5,334 bases of DNA from Alphaproteobacteria bacterium (GTDB taxonomy: Bacteria > Pseudomonadota > Alphaproteobacteria > Rhizobiales > Rhizobiaceae): contig JAFKFE010001127.1 of NCBI GenBank assembly GCA_017308345.1, positions 1-5,334 on the forward strand, written 5' to 3'. A program made the translations under genes and the position numbers. Below are positions 1 to 5,253 of the stretch, piece by piece. Each line of letters begins with the position of its first letter. Position 1 is the first letter of the stretch. Under the pieces are notes generated by a model. The model searched no databases, was not told where the DNA came from, and worked only from the letters and a program-made list of their open reading frames with translations.

Positions 1-36
1 ATTGAGGTCGGACCGTGTCAAGAGCATTTTCAACCG

Positions 37-72
37 TTACCGGAAGAGAGTCGACAGATCGCGCTCGTCCAT
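37..72 (-). other. 11-codon mini-ORF with a very strong ribosome binding site
   Basis: On the minus strand the sequence AAGGAGGA (81-88) lies 8 nt before an ATG (70-72), an almost ideal Shine-Dalgarno arrangement and the best in this window. The reading frame gives MDERDLSTLFR and then stops at TAA (37-39). Another in-frame ATG follows 9 nt after the stop (25-27) and stays open to the left edge. This could be a leader peptide of a gene beyond the window, the start of a gene broken by a frameshift, or chance. The product is not recognised. Confidence 0.25.
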
Positions 73-154
73 CACGCTGCTCCTCCTTCAGAGAGGCACA
101 ATTTGCGCCCGAGCCGTTTTGAACGTGGCTCAGGCGGAAACGAATCACCATATT

Positions 155-172
155 TGTTTACAATGTATAACA
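155..172. promoter_or_regulatory. Imperfect AT-rich inverted repeat, possible operator
   Basis: TGTTTACA (155-162) and TGTATAACA (164-172) are inverted copies that differ by one inserted base around a central A. The site is the most AT-rich spot in the first 300 bases and overlaps a TATAAC hexamer (166-171) resembling a -10 box on the plus strand. No good -35 box lies 15-19 bp upstream. The shape resembles operators of dimeric helix-turn-helix repressors such as GntR-type proteins, but no regulator is visible in the window. It could serve the desaturase to its right or a leftward gene to its left. Confidence 0.3.
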
Positions 173-237
173 CATGCGGCTGGAAATGCGCACTCGCAAC
201 AGTTTGTGCGCTTTGTCGCGTTGCGGCAACGATAGGC

Positions 238-259
238 TCCTGACACAATGCTGTCAGGA
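238..259. promoter_or_regulatory. Perfect 8-bp inverted repeat upstream of the desaturase
   Basis: TCCTGACA (238-245) and TGTCAGGA (252-259) are perfect inverted copies separated by CAATGC. The repeat ends 41 bp before the chosen ATG of the desaturase. No T-run follows, so it is not an intrinsic terminator. A bound regulator or a 5'-UTR hairpin are both possible. A shorter palindrome, CGTTG-CGG-CAACG (219-231), sits just upstream and may form a second small hairpin. Confidence 0.35.
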
Positions 260-300
260 ATCGGGTTGGTTCCGGCGACTGAAAGGCAGTGGTCGATAGC

Positions 301-1323
301 ATGGCAAGCATGAATACCGGCAGGAAGAAGAGACGCGGCAGCGCACCGGCAATCGAATGGCCGACGGTATTTCTCGCTCTCTTCTGCTACGGCGCGTGGT
401 TCGCTGTCGGTTTCCTGCTCTGGCCAGCCTATCCTGTCATTGCGTTGATCGCCCTGGCGGTGATCCTGGCCCTGCAATCCTCGCTGATGCATGAGGTGTC
501 GCACGGTCATCCGACCCGCAGCGCCAGGATCAACGAAGCCTTCGTCTTCCTGCCGATCGGGCTTGTCTGGCCGTTCCGGCGCTTCAAGACGATCCACCTT
601 CGCCACCATGCCGACGAGCGGCTGACCGATCCGCTGGACGACCCGGAGAGCTATTACAAGGCGCTCTGGATGCATGAAGAACTGCCGCCGGCGATGAAGC
701 TCCTCCTCAAGATCAACAATACCATGGCCGGCCGCTTCGTCCTCGGCCCGTGGCTGTCGTCGGTCGGCTTCTTCATCGACGATGCCAGGCAGATGCTTGC
801 CGGCGACAAAACGGTCGGCAAGGCCTGGCTGCTGCACGCCATCGGCATCGCCGTCGTGGCGCCGATCGTAACCTTCGGCTTCGGCATTCCGATCTGGCTC
901 TACGTGCTGGTGCCGGTCTGGCTCGGACAGTCGCTGATTTCGGTGCGCACCTATGCCGAGCATCAATGGTCCGAACATCCCGAAGGGCGCACCATCATCG
1001 TCGAACGCTCGCCGCTGTCGTTCCTGTTCCTCAACAACAACCTGCATTTCGTGCATCACAAGAGCCCGACGGTTGCTTGGTACAGATTGCCGAAGCTGTT
1101 TCGCGATCGCCGCGCGGAATGGCTGCGGATGAACAACGGCTATGTCTATCCGAACTATCTGTCGCTGATAAAATCCTATGCCTTCAAGGCCAAGGAGCCG
1201 GTCATCCATCCGGTATTGCGCCGCGCGCCGGAACCCGGCCGTGCCTTCAAGCCACGCGTCAGGGCGCGCAACGTCAACGGACTGGGCACGGCGCCAGTTC
1301 CGGCGGAGCCGCCGAAAGAGTAA
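301..1323 (+). CDS. Membrane fatty acid desaturase-like di-iron protein
   Basis: This 340-residue integral membrane protein has the histidine-box signature of the fatty acid desaturase / hydroxylase superfamily, whose members use a di-iron centre and O2 to desaturate or hydroxylate lipid chains or carotenoids. Box 1 is HEVSH (residues 64-68), box 2 HLRHH (99-103) and box 3 HFVHH (249-253), with an additional histidine in YAEHQW (H221). Hydrophobic segments lie at about 22-62 before box 1 and 175-212 before box 3, the usual paired-helix layout with the boxes facing the cytoplasm. The tail from about residue 300 is Pro/Arg-rich. The start is uncertain. GTG 289 has AAGG only 2 nt before it; ATG 301 is chosen, though its nearest AAGG is 14 nt away; ATG 310 is also in frame. 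The substrate cannot be read from the sequence. The family assignment is firm, the specific activity is not. Confidence 0.88.
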   Translation: MASMNTGRKKRRGSAPAIEWPTVFLALFCYGAWFAVGFLLWPAYPVIALIALAVILALQSSLMHEVSHGHPTRSARINEAFVFLPIGLVWPFRRFKTIHLRHHADERLTDPLDDPESYYKALWMHEELPPAMKLLLKINNTMAGRFVLGPWLSSVGFFIDDARQMLAGDKTVGKAWLLHAIGIAVVAPIVTFGFGIPIWLYVLVPVWLGQSLISVRTYAEHQWSEHPEGRTIIVERSPLSFLFLNNNLHFVHHKSPTVAWYRLPKLFRDRRAEWLRMNNGYVYPNYLSLIKSYAFKAKEPVIHPVLRRAPEPGRAFKPRVRARNVNGLGTAPVPAEPPKE

Positions 1324-1333
1324 TTTCGACTTT

Positions 1334-1354
1334 CCGCGACCGCTTTTTTCGCGG
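1334..1354. repeat. Small hairpin just after the desaturase stop
   Basis: CCGCGA (1334-1339) pairs with TCGCGG (1349-1354) around a 9-nt loop that holds most of a T6 run. It begins 10 nt after the desaturase TAA. Because the T-run is in the loop and right arm instead of after the stem, this is not a canonical intrinsic terminator. It may protect the 3' end of the transcript or partly attenuate readthrough into the next gene. Confidence 0.25.
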
Positions 1355-1361
1355 CAGAACG

Positions 1362-1381
1362 CAGGCACCGAAGATTGCCTG
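1362..1381. repeat. Short inverted repeat before the PhnD-like gene
   Basis: CAGGCA (1362-1367) and TGCCTG (1376-1381) are perfect inverted copies around an 8-nt spacer, ending 19 bp before the ATG at 1401. The 77-bp gap in which it lies has no clear -35/-10 pair, so this could be an operator, a leader hairpin, or chance. Confidence 0.2.
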
Positions 1382-1400
1382 TCCTTGAAAGCTATTCGAG

Positions 1401-2240
1401 ATGAGCAAGTTCGTTGCGGCCCTGCCGATGTATGACTGGCCCGAGGCGCGAGGCGAGGTGGACGCGCAGTGGGCGCGGCTACGCGACGCTTTCCGTCAAA
1501 GGGGCATCGAGGCGCCGGAGGCCGTCCTGCGCAGCAATCGCGAACTGCCGCCGGTGCCTGGCGGAATCCTTGACGACGCCGGACAATTGATTGCGCCGGA
1601 CCCGGCGACGCTGCCCCCGGACGAGTTCGATTTTCACCAGCTCTGGCTGAGCCCGGCGCTGCTTTTCGGGCAGACCTGCTGGGGGCCGATGGAACTCGGC
1701 CTTGCCCGGCATGTGCAGGTGATCGCACAGCCGAACTACGATGCGTTCGAGGGCGGGCAGGGAGAACTCTATTCCAGCGCGCTGGTGATGCCCGCGAATG
1801 GCGGACCGCCGGTTGCCTCGCCGCGGGATGGCAAGGCCCTTATCCCGATCGATCTCCTGCGCGGCAAGCGCTTCATCTTCAACAATCCGGATTCGATGTC
1901 CGGGCTGATCGGGCTGACGCGCGACCTGGAGGCGATGGGCGAAAGCCTGGACATCTTCGCCTCGCGCAGCGAGAGCGGAGGCCACCGGTCGTCGATCATC
2001 GCCATCGCCGAGGGCAGGGCCGATATCGCGGCGATCGACTGCGAAAGCTGGGCGCTGGCGCAGCGCTTCGAGCCGGCGGCCAAAGGCGTGAGGGTGGTCG
2101 GCTGGACGGCGCGGCGCAAGGGCCTGCCCTATATCACCGCCAGGACGATGCCGGAAACGATGGTTGCCGCGATGCGCGAGGCCGTCGCGGCGGTCGAAAG
2201 CGGGAGATCAGAGCAGCCGCTCGTCCAGCGGGTAGGCTGA
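1401..2240 (+). CDS. PhnD/SsuA-type substrate-binding protein without signal peptide
   Basis: The 279-residue product resembles the PhnD-like family of periplasmic binding proteins (PF12974 type), which bind phosphonate, phosphate-like or other small ligands for ABC transporters. Supporting stretches are the N-terminal strand FVAALPMYDW (4-13), the LWLSPALLFGQTCWGPM segment (81-97), RGKRFIFNNPDSMSGL (154-169), where the NxxxSxSG-like turn often contacts the ligand, and SGGHRSSIIAIAEGRADIAA (192-211) followed by IDCESW, which matches the hinge-region pattern G-H-x-A-I-x-A-V-x-x-G-x-A-D-V-A-A-x-D. There is no hydrophobic signal sequence and no lipobox cysteine, so export is not evident. No permease or ATPase gene is adjacent. 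The ribosome binding site is weak, and an in-frame TGA sits 12 nt upstream of the ATG, which fixes the start. The gap to the desaturase is 77 bp, so co-transcription is possible. The 3' end overlaps the convergent gene by 33 bp. The ligand is unknown. Confidence 0.72.
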   Translation: MSKFVAALPMYDWPEARGEVDAQWARLRDAFRQRGIEAPEAVLRSNRELPPVPGGILDDAGQLIAPDPATLPPDEFDFHQLWLSPALLFGQTCWGPMELGLARHVQVIAQPNYDAFEGGQGELYSSALVMPANGGPPVASPRDGKALIPIDLLRGKRFIFNNPDSMSGLIGLTRDLEAMGESLDIFASRSESGGHRSSIIAIAEGRADIAAIDCESWALAQRFEPAAKGVRVVGWTARRKGLPYITARTMPETMVAAMREAVAAVESGRSEQPLVQRVG

Positions 2241-3548
2241 CAGCTTCTCATTGCCGGTCCCGGTGATCAGGATCTGCTCCTCGATCTTGACGCCCTCGCG
2301 CCCGCCAAGCCGGCCGATATAGCTTTCGACGCAAAGCACCATGCCGGGTTCGAGCACGCCGTCCGGCGTGTCCGCGGTCCAATCGCCGGCATGCGGCAGC
2401 GTCGGATATTCGTCCGCCAGGCCGACGCCATGATAGAGCACGCCGTAGCGTGTCGGATAACAGTCATCCGGCGGCACCGCCGAGCGCTCGACGAGATCGC
2501 GGAAGGAGATGCCCGGCCGCATCAGATCCGTGTTGTGGGCGATCTGGTCGGCGGCGATGCGGAACAGATCGCGCTGCTCGTTCGACGGTTGCCTGTCGCC
2601 GCAGAGCCATGTGCGCGAAAGGTCGGCGCAGAAGCCGTAAGGGCCGATGAGATCGGTGTCGAAGGCGACAAGGTCGCCATTCTCGACTATGCGCGAGGAG
2701 CATTCCTGGAACCAGGGATTGGTGCGCGGGCCGGACGACAGCAGCCGCGTTTCGATCCATTCGCCGCCGCGCGCGATGTTGCCGCGATGCAGTTCCGCCC
2801 ACAGTTCATTCTCGGAAATACCGGGCTTCAATGCTGCTTCCATCTCGCCCATCGCCGCCTCGCAGGCGACGATGGCGCGGCGCATGGCGAGGATCTCATC
2901 CGGCGATTTGATGAGGCGCGCATTCTCCATCACCGCCTCGCCATTGCCTATCGCAATGCCGCGGCGGGCGAGTTCCTCGACGCCTTCGGGATTGATGTGG
3001 TCGACGGCGATGCGGCGATTGCCGCCGCCAAACTCGGCCATGAGTTCGGCGATGCCGGCGCCCCAGCGACGGACCTTCTCAGCGGTCAATTCGCCGCTGT
3101 AGAGATACATCCACGACACGGCCGGGCGCACCTCGTCGACGACACCAGAATGGTCGGACAGGTGCTCGCAGGAGAAATAGTCGAACAGCACCACCGGGCC
3201 TTCGGTGGCGACGAAACAGTGGCGCGTCGGGTTGTGCGCGACCCAGAGCTGCATGTTGGTCGAGTCCGTCGCGTAGCGGATGTTGACCGGGTCGTAGAGC
3301 AGCGCGCCGGCATAGTCGCGGCGCTTCAGCTCGGCGCGGATGCGCTCAAGCCGGTATTTCCGGATGGCCGGCAGGTCGGGAGCGGCAACGCCGGCCGCCG
3401 CCCATTCCGCTTCGGCTGTCGCGCCATAGCCCAGCACATGCTGGTTGAGCGAGGCCGCTTTCTCGCGGGAGGCTTCGCGCAACGCCTCGACCGAGCCGGG
3501 CTCGAACGGCATGATCTTGCGGTGGCGGCCGAAGCGTTGCTTGTCCAT
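2208..3548 (-). CDS. dddP: DddP-like M24-fold metalloenzyme (putative DMSP lyase)
   Basis: The 446-residue protein has the pita-bread fold of M24 peptidases and closely resembles DddP, which cleaves dimethylsulfoniopropionate to dimethyl sulfide and acrylate. An N-terminal creatinase-like domain (about 60-200) precedes the catalytic domain (about 210-440). Metal ligands are D297 and D299 (FDTDL), D309, H373 (HGVGL), E408 (CVES) and E423 (KIEEQ). Y368 and D379 match the catalytic Tyr and Asp reported for DddP. From memory the roseobacter DddP positions are 295, 297, 307, 366, 371, 377, 406 and 421, so all eight are shifted by exactly two. Shared signature stretches include IRYATDSTNMQLW (90-102) and GGEWIETRLLSSGPRTNPWF (261-280). 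The length equals that of DddP. The start ATG abuts the upstream gene's TGA, with AGGGGG just before, and the N-terminal RKI (10-12) also aligns with DddP. It probably acts in the cytoplasm, as no signal peptide is visible. A related lyase, or a hydrolase with another substrate, cannot be excluded in a terrestrial bacterium. Confidence 0.78.
   Translation of the reverse strand: MDKQRFGRHRKIMPFEPGSVEALREASREKAASLNQHVLGYGATAEAEWAAAGVAAPDLPAIRKYRLERIRAELKRRDYAGALLYDPVNIRYATDSTNMQLWVAHNPTRHCFVATEGPVVLFDYFSCEHLSDHSGVVDEVRPAVSWMYLYSGELTAEKVRRWGAGIAELMAEFGGGNRRIAVDHINPEGVEELARRGIAIGNGEAVMENARLIKSPDEILAMRRAIVACEAAMGEMEAALKPGISENELWAELHRGNIARGGEWIETRLLSSGPRTNPWFQECSSRIVENGDLVAFDTDLIGPYGFCADLSRTWLCGDRQPSNEQRDLFRIAADQIAHNTDLMRPGISFRDLVERSAVPPDDCYPTRYGVLYHGVGLADEYPTLPHAGDWTADTPDGVLEPGMVLCVESYIGRLGGREGVKIEEQILITGTGNEKLSAYPLDERLL
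2214..2239. terminator. Imperfect palindrome at the convergent gene ends
   Basis: CAGCC (2214-2218) can pair with GGCTG (2235-2239), with an inner CCGCT (2217-2221) / AGCGG (2227-2231) pairing as an alternative. It lies inside the 33-bp overlap of the two convergent genes, within coding sequence of both. No T-run follows on either strand, so intrinsic termination is doubtful. It is recorded because no other terminator-like structure is present at this junction. Confidence 0.15.
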
Positions 3549-5123
3549 TCATCCCCCTGAAGCCGGCTGCGCGGTCTTCTTGTACAGTTTTGTGATTGTG
3601 ACCTTGCGCGGCGGGAAGCCGAGCGCCTGCGGCACTTCAACAGTGCGGTGGATGGTGTCCATCGCGTAGCCGGCTCTCGCCAACTCTTCGAAGACGTCCG
3701 AGGGCGATTCCCTGTCATCGGTCAGGACAAGCACAGCCGGATCGCGGATCGACCGGGCGAAGTCCGGCGTCTCGTCGTCGAGCGCGATGATATCTGCATC
3801 GACCAGCCGCAGATTGCCGACCCAGAACCAGCTCGAGACCACGGTCTTGACCGGTCCGTCGGCGTTGATCTGATCGTAAAGCGACCGGTAGTCCATGCGC
3901 ACGATGCCGCCGCGGCTGTCGCCGCCGTTCACGTGCATGTACCAGCTAACCGGTAGCACAAGGACGGCAAGGAGAGCGCCGACGAACACGATGGTTGCTT
4001 GCGTTTTCCGGCCCCTCTCACCCATGGCGTCGAAGCGCATCGCAAGGGCCGCGGGCAAGAGGATGAAGATGGGTAGCATCCAGCGGTCGCGAAACTGGGT
4101 GATGCCAGCCGCCAGCACGACTGTCACCATGACCACGAGGCCAAGGGCGATCGCCCGCCACAACAGCTTTTCCGGCCACCTTACCGGCCGAGGCTCCGCC
4201 GGTTTTGCTCGCGCCAGGAAATACGCGACGGCAAGAATCACGGCCGGCAGTCCTGCGAAATTGACGATCGCGTTGGCCAGTCTGCGGATGCCGAGAAGCG
4301 CCGTTCGCGCAATGCTGCCGCCTTCGGCGACGCCGAGGCCCTCTTGATGCGACAGCAGATCTTCCAGATGCGTGAGGCTCCAGTATAGCGTCGGCAGGCA
4401 AGCAAGGATCGCTACCGCCACGCTGATCAGGAAACGGCGGTCGAAGATCGCGTCACGCGTTTGGCGAACCGAGAGAGATGCCAGGAACAGGGCGGCAAGG
4501 AAGATGACGATGTTGTATTTCGACAGCATGGCGGCCGCCGTCGCCAGGCCGAAAAAAGCGTAGGCAATGGCCGATCGCCGCTTCTCAACCTCGACCAGAG
4601 CCAAAAGCAGCACCGAGGTGAAACAGAATATGGCGACCGAGTGGGTGAGGGCGTGCTGCATCTCCCAGAAGATCTGAGGAAACAGAAGCAGTCCGAACAT
4701 GCCGGCCGCAGCGGCGCGGTTCGAGTAGCCGAGGCGGCGTATGGCGGTGAAATAGGCGGTCAGCCCCGCGGCCAGCAGGCCGTATTTGACGATCTTGAGG
4801 GCAAGGACGCTGGTTCCGACCAGCGAAGCCGCAAGCATGGCAAGCCAGGTGTACAAAGGCGGTTGCGAACTGCCGTAGCCGGCAGCCAGGAACCGCATTT
4901 CCATCAGTTGCTCGGAATCGTCGACGCCGACACCCGTGCCCGCGACGTGGGACAACAGCGTCATCACCACAATCTGGGTCAGGCAGTAGAGGAGGGCAAA
5001 CGCGACCGCGGCGCTGAATGGGCCGACCCGTTCATCGCAGAGCCAATCGGTCCATTTCTCTAGCTGCCGCAAGGGGATCGTCTTCTCATGCTGATGCGCC
5101 GGTAGCAGGCTCGACCATGCCAT
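3549..5123 (-). CDS. GT39 / ArnT-like membrane glycosyltransferase
   Basis: The 524-residue polytopic protein resembles the PMT_2 (GT39, dolichyl-phosphate-mannose mannosyltransferase / ArnT) family, whose members use polyprenyl-phosphate sugars to glycosylate lipids or proteins on the periplasmic side. After a first membrane helix (about 36-57), the first periplasmic loop carries the acidic pair DD (68-69) expected at the catalytic site, then the family motif SQPPLYTWL (86-94). LSKYN (200-204) matches the conserved GLLSKY-type motif. About eleven to twelve hydrophobic segments run to about residue 394, and a soluble, presumably periplasmic domain of about 130 residues follows. ATG 5123 is chosen: GGAG (5135-5138) lies 11 nt upstream. 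A longer GTG start at 5162 would add 13 residues encoded by the neighbouring repeat element, so it is unlikely. The acceptor and sugar are unknown; lipid A or a cell-surface glycan is plausible. It is coupled to the dddP-like gene downstream, with no obvious pathway link. Confidence 0.82.
   Translation of the reverse strand: MAWSSLLPAHQHEKTIPLRQLEKWTDWLCDERVGPFSAAVAFALLYCLTQIVVMTLLSHVAGTGVGVDDSEQLMEMRFLAAGYGSSQPPLYTWLAMLAASLVGTSVLALKIVKYGLLAAGLTAYFTAIRRLGYSNRAAAAGMFGLLLFPQIFWEMQHALTHSVAIFCFTSVLLLALVEVEKRRSAIAYAFFGLATAAAMLSKYNIVIFLAALFLASLSVRQTRDAIFDRRFLISVAVAILACLPTLYWSLTHLEDLLSHQEGLGVAEGGSIARTALLGIRRLANAIVNFAGLPAVILAVAYFLARAKPAEPRPVRWPEKLLWRAIALGLVVMVTVVLAAGITQFRDRWMLPIFILLPAALAMRFDAMGERGRKTQATIVFVGALLAVLVLPVSWYMHVNGGDSRGGIVRMDYRSLYDQINADGPVKTVVSSWFWVGNLRLVDADIIALDDETPDFARSIRDPAVLVLTDDRESPSDVFEELARAGYAMDTIHRTVEVPQALGFPPRKVTITKLYKKTAQPASGG
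3553..3558 (-). promoter_or_regulatory. Ribosome binding site of the dddP-like gene inside the upstream gene
   Basis: On the minus strand AGGGGG lies 4 nt before the ATG at 3546-3548 and within the last codons of the glycosyltransferase. The glycosyltransferase TGA (3549-3551) directly abuts the ATG with no bases between. This arrangement is typical of translational coupling, in which ribosomes ending on the first gene reinitiate on the second. Confidence 0.55.
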
Positions 5124-5149
5124 GACAACCGGCGCTCCAACAATTCGCC

Positions 5150-5187
5150 AGAGCGGTTTCACCGTTTCGTAAACGGCAAACCGCTCT
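5150..5187. repeat. Palindrome 1 of the RIME-like element
   Basis: The arms pair AGAGCGGTTT (5150-5159) with AAACCGCTCT (5178-5187), perfect over 10 bp, and continue through CCGTTT (5162-5167) and AAACGG (5171-5176) around a CGT loop, with two unpaired bases on one side and one on the other. This gives a long, nearly perfect hairpin on either strand. The GTG at 5160-5162 that could serve as an upstream start of the glycosyltransferase lies inside it and would be buried in the RNA stem. Confidence 0.8.
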
Positions 5188-5202
5188 GTCTATCTGTTTT
5201 AC

Positions 5203-5246
5203 GCAATTCCGGGCGGAAAACCGTGTCACACTTTTCCTGGAATTGC
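5203..5246. repeat. Palindrome 2 of the RIME-like element
   Basis: GCAATTCC (5203-5210) pairs with GGAATTGC (5239-5246), and further pairing continues from GG and GGAAAA on the left to TTTTCC on the right, with a small bulge and an 11-nt loop. No T-run follows the hairpin in the direction of transcription, so it is not read as an intrinsic terminator for the gene ending at 5254. Confidence 0.75.
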
Positions 5247-5253
5247 TCTCGCG

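Larger units (their letters stand above)
1..300. other. Upstream region without a convincing complete gene
   Basis: I find no complete recognisable gene here. Plus-strand frame 1 is open from the edge to the TGA at 238-240, and a minus-strand frame is open from about 157 to the left edge. Both read as unusual proteins with mixed third-base use and no family I know, so I do not call them genes. The stretch has a local AT-rich pocket around 148-172 in an otherwise GC-rich window, which fits promoter or operator DNA. It probably carries the control region of the desaturase and perhaps of a leftward gene beyond the edge. A TTGACA hexamer on the minus strand (16-21) could be a -35 box pointing out of the window, but its -10 partner is not visible. 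Confidence 0.5.
5150..5249. repeat. RIME-like two-palindrome intergenic element, about 100 bp
   Basis: The element begins with AGAGC (5150-5154) and ends with GCTCT (5245-5249), giving it terminal inverted ends over exactly 100 bp. It contains two hairpins (5150-5187 and 5203-5246) joined by a T/A-rich linker that includes TTTTACGC. The architecture and motifs such as GGAATTGC and AAACCGCTCT match dispersed intergenic repeats common in rhizobial genomes, of which RIME1 is the named two-palindrome example. It fills the gap from 4 bp beyond the stop of the leftward gene at the edge to 26 bp before the glycosyltransferase ATG. If that gap is transcribed, the RNA would carry two strong stem-loops, which could affect mRNA decay or polarity between the two genes. 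Confidence 0.75.

Noticed and set aside
1..240. Open plus-strand frame from the left edge as the end of an upstream gene
   Set aside because: It uses many codons rare in GC-rich rhizobia, spans the AT-rich repeat, and has no recognisable C-terminus.
145..1728. A 527-codon open frame on the minus strand across the desaturase and the start of the PhnD-like gene
   Set aside because: It is antisense to two genes with recognisable motifs, is Arg/Pro/Ala-rich and has no family features. Long antisense frames are common in GC-rich DNA.
2208..3548. Creatinase or Xaa-Pro dipeptidase as the primary call for the M24 gene
   Set aside because: Creatinases lack the five-acid-plus-His metal site seen here, and the DddP-specific stretches and spacings fit far better than those of prolidase or aminopeptidase P.
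2391..3560. A 389-codon open frame on the plus strand opposite the dddP-like gene
   Set aside because: The opposite strand carries the complete set of DddP motifs. This frame has the low-complexity Ala/Arg/Val composition of a mirror reading and no recognisable domain.
4461..5063. A 200-codon open frame on the plus strand opposite the glycosyltransferase
   Set aside because: Its hydrophilic, Gln/Gly/Arg-rich composition is the expected antisense of membrane helices, and no ribosome binding site or motif supports it.
5203..5246. Intrinsic terminator for the gene ending at 5254
   Set aside because: The hairpin is strong but no T-run follows it on the minus strand, and it is better explained as half of a dispersed repeat element.
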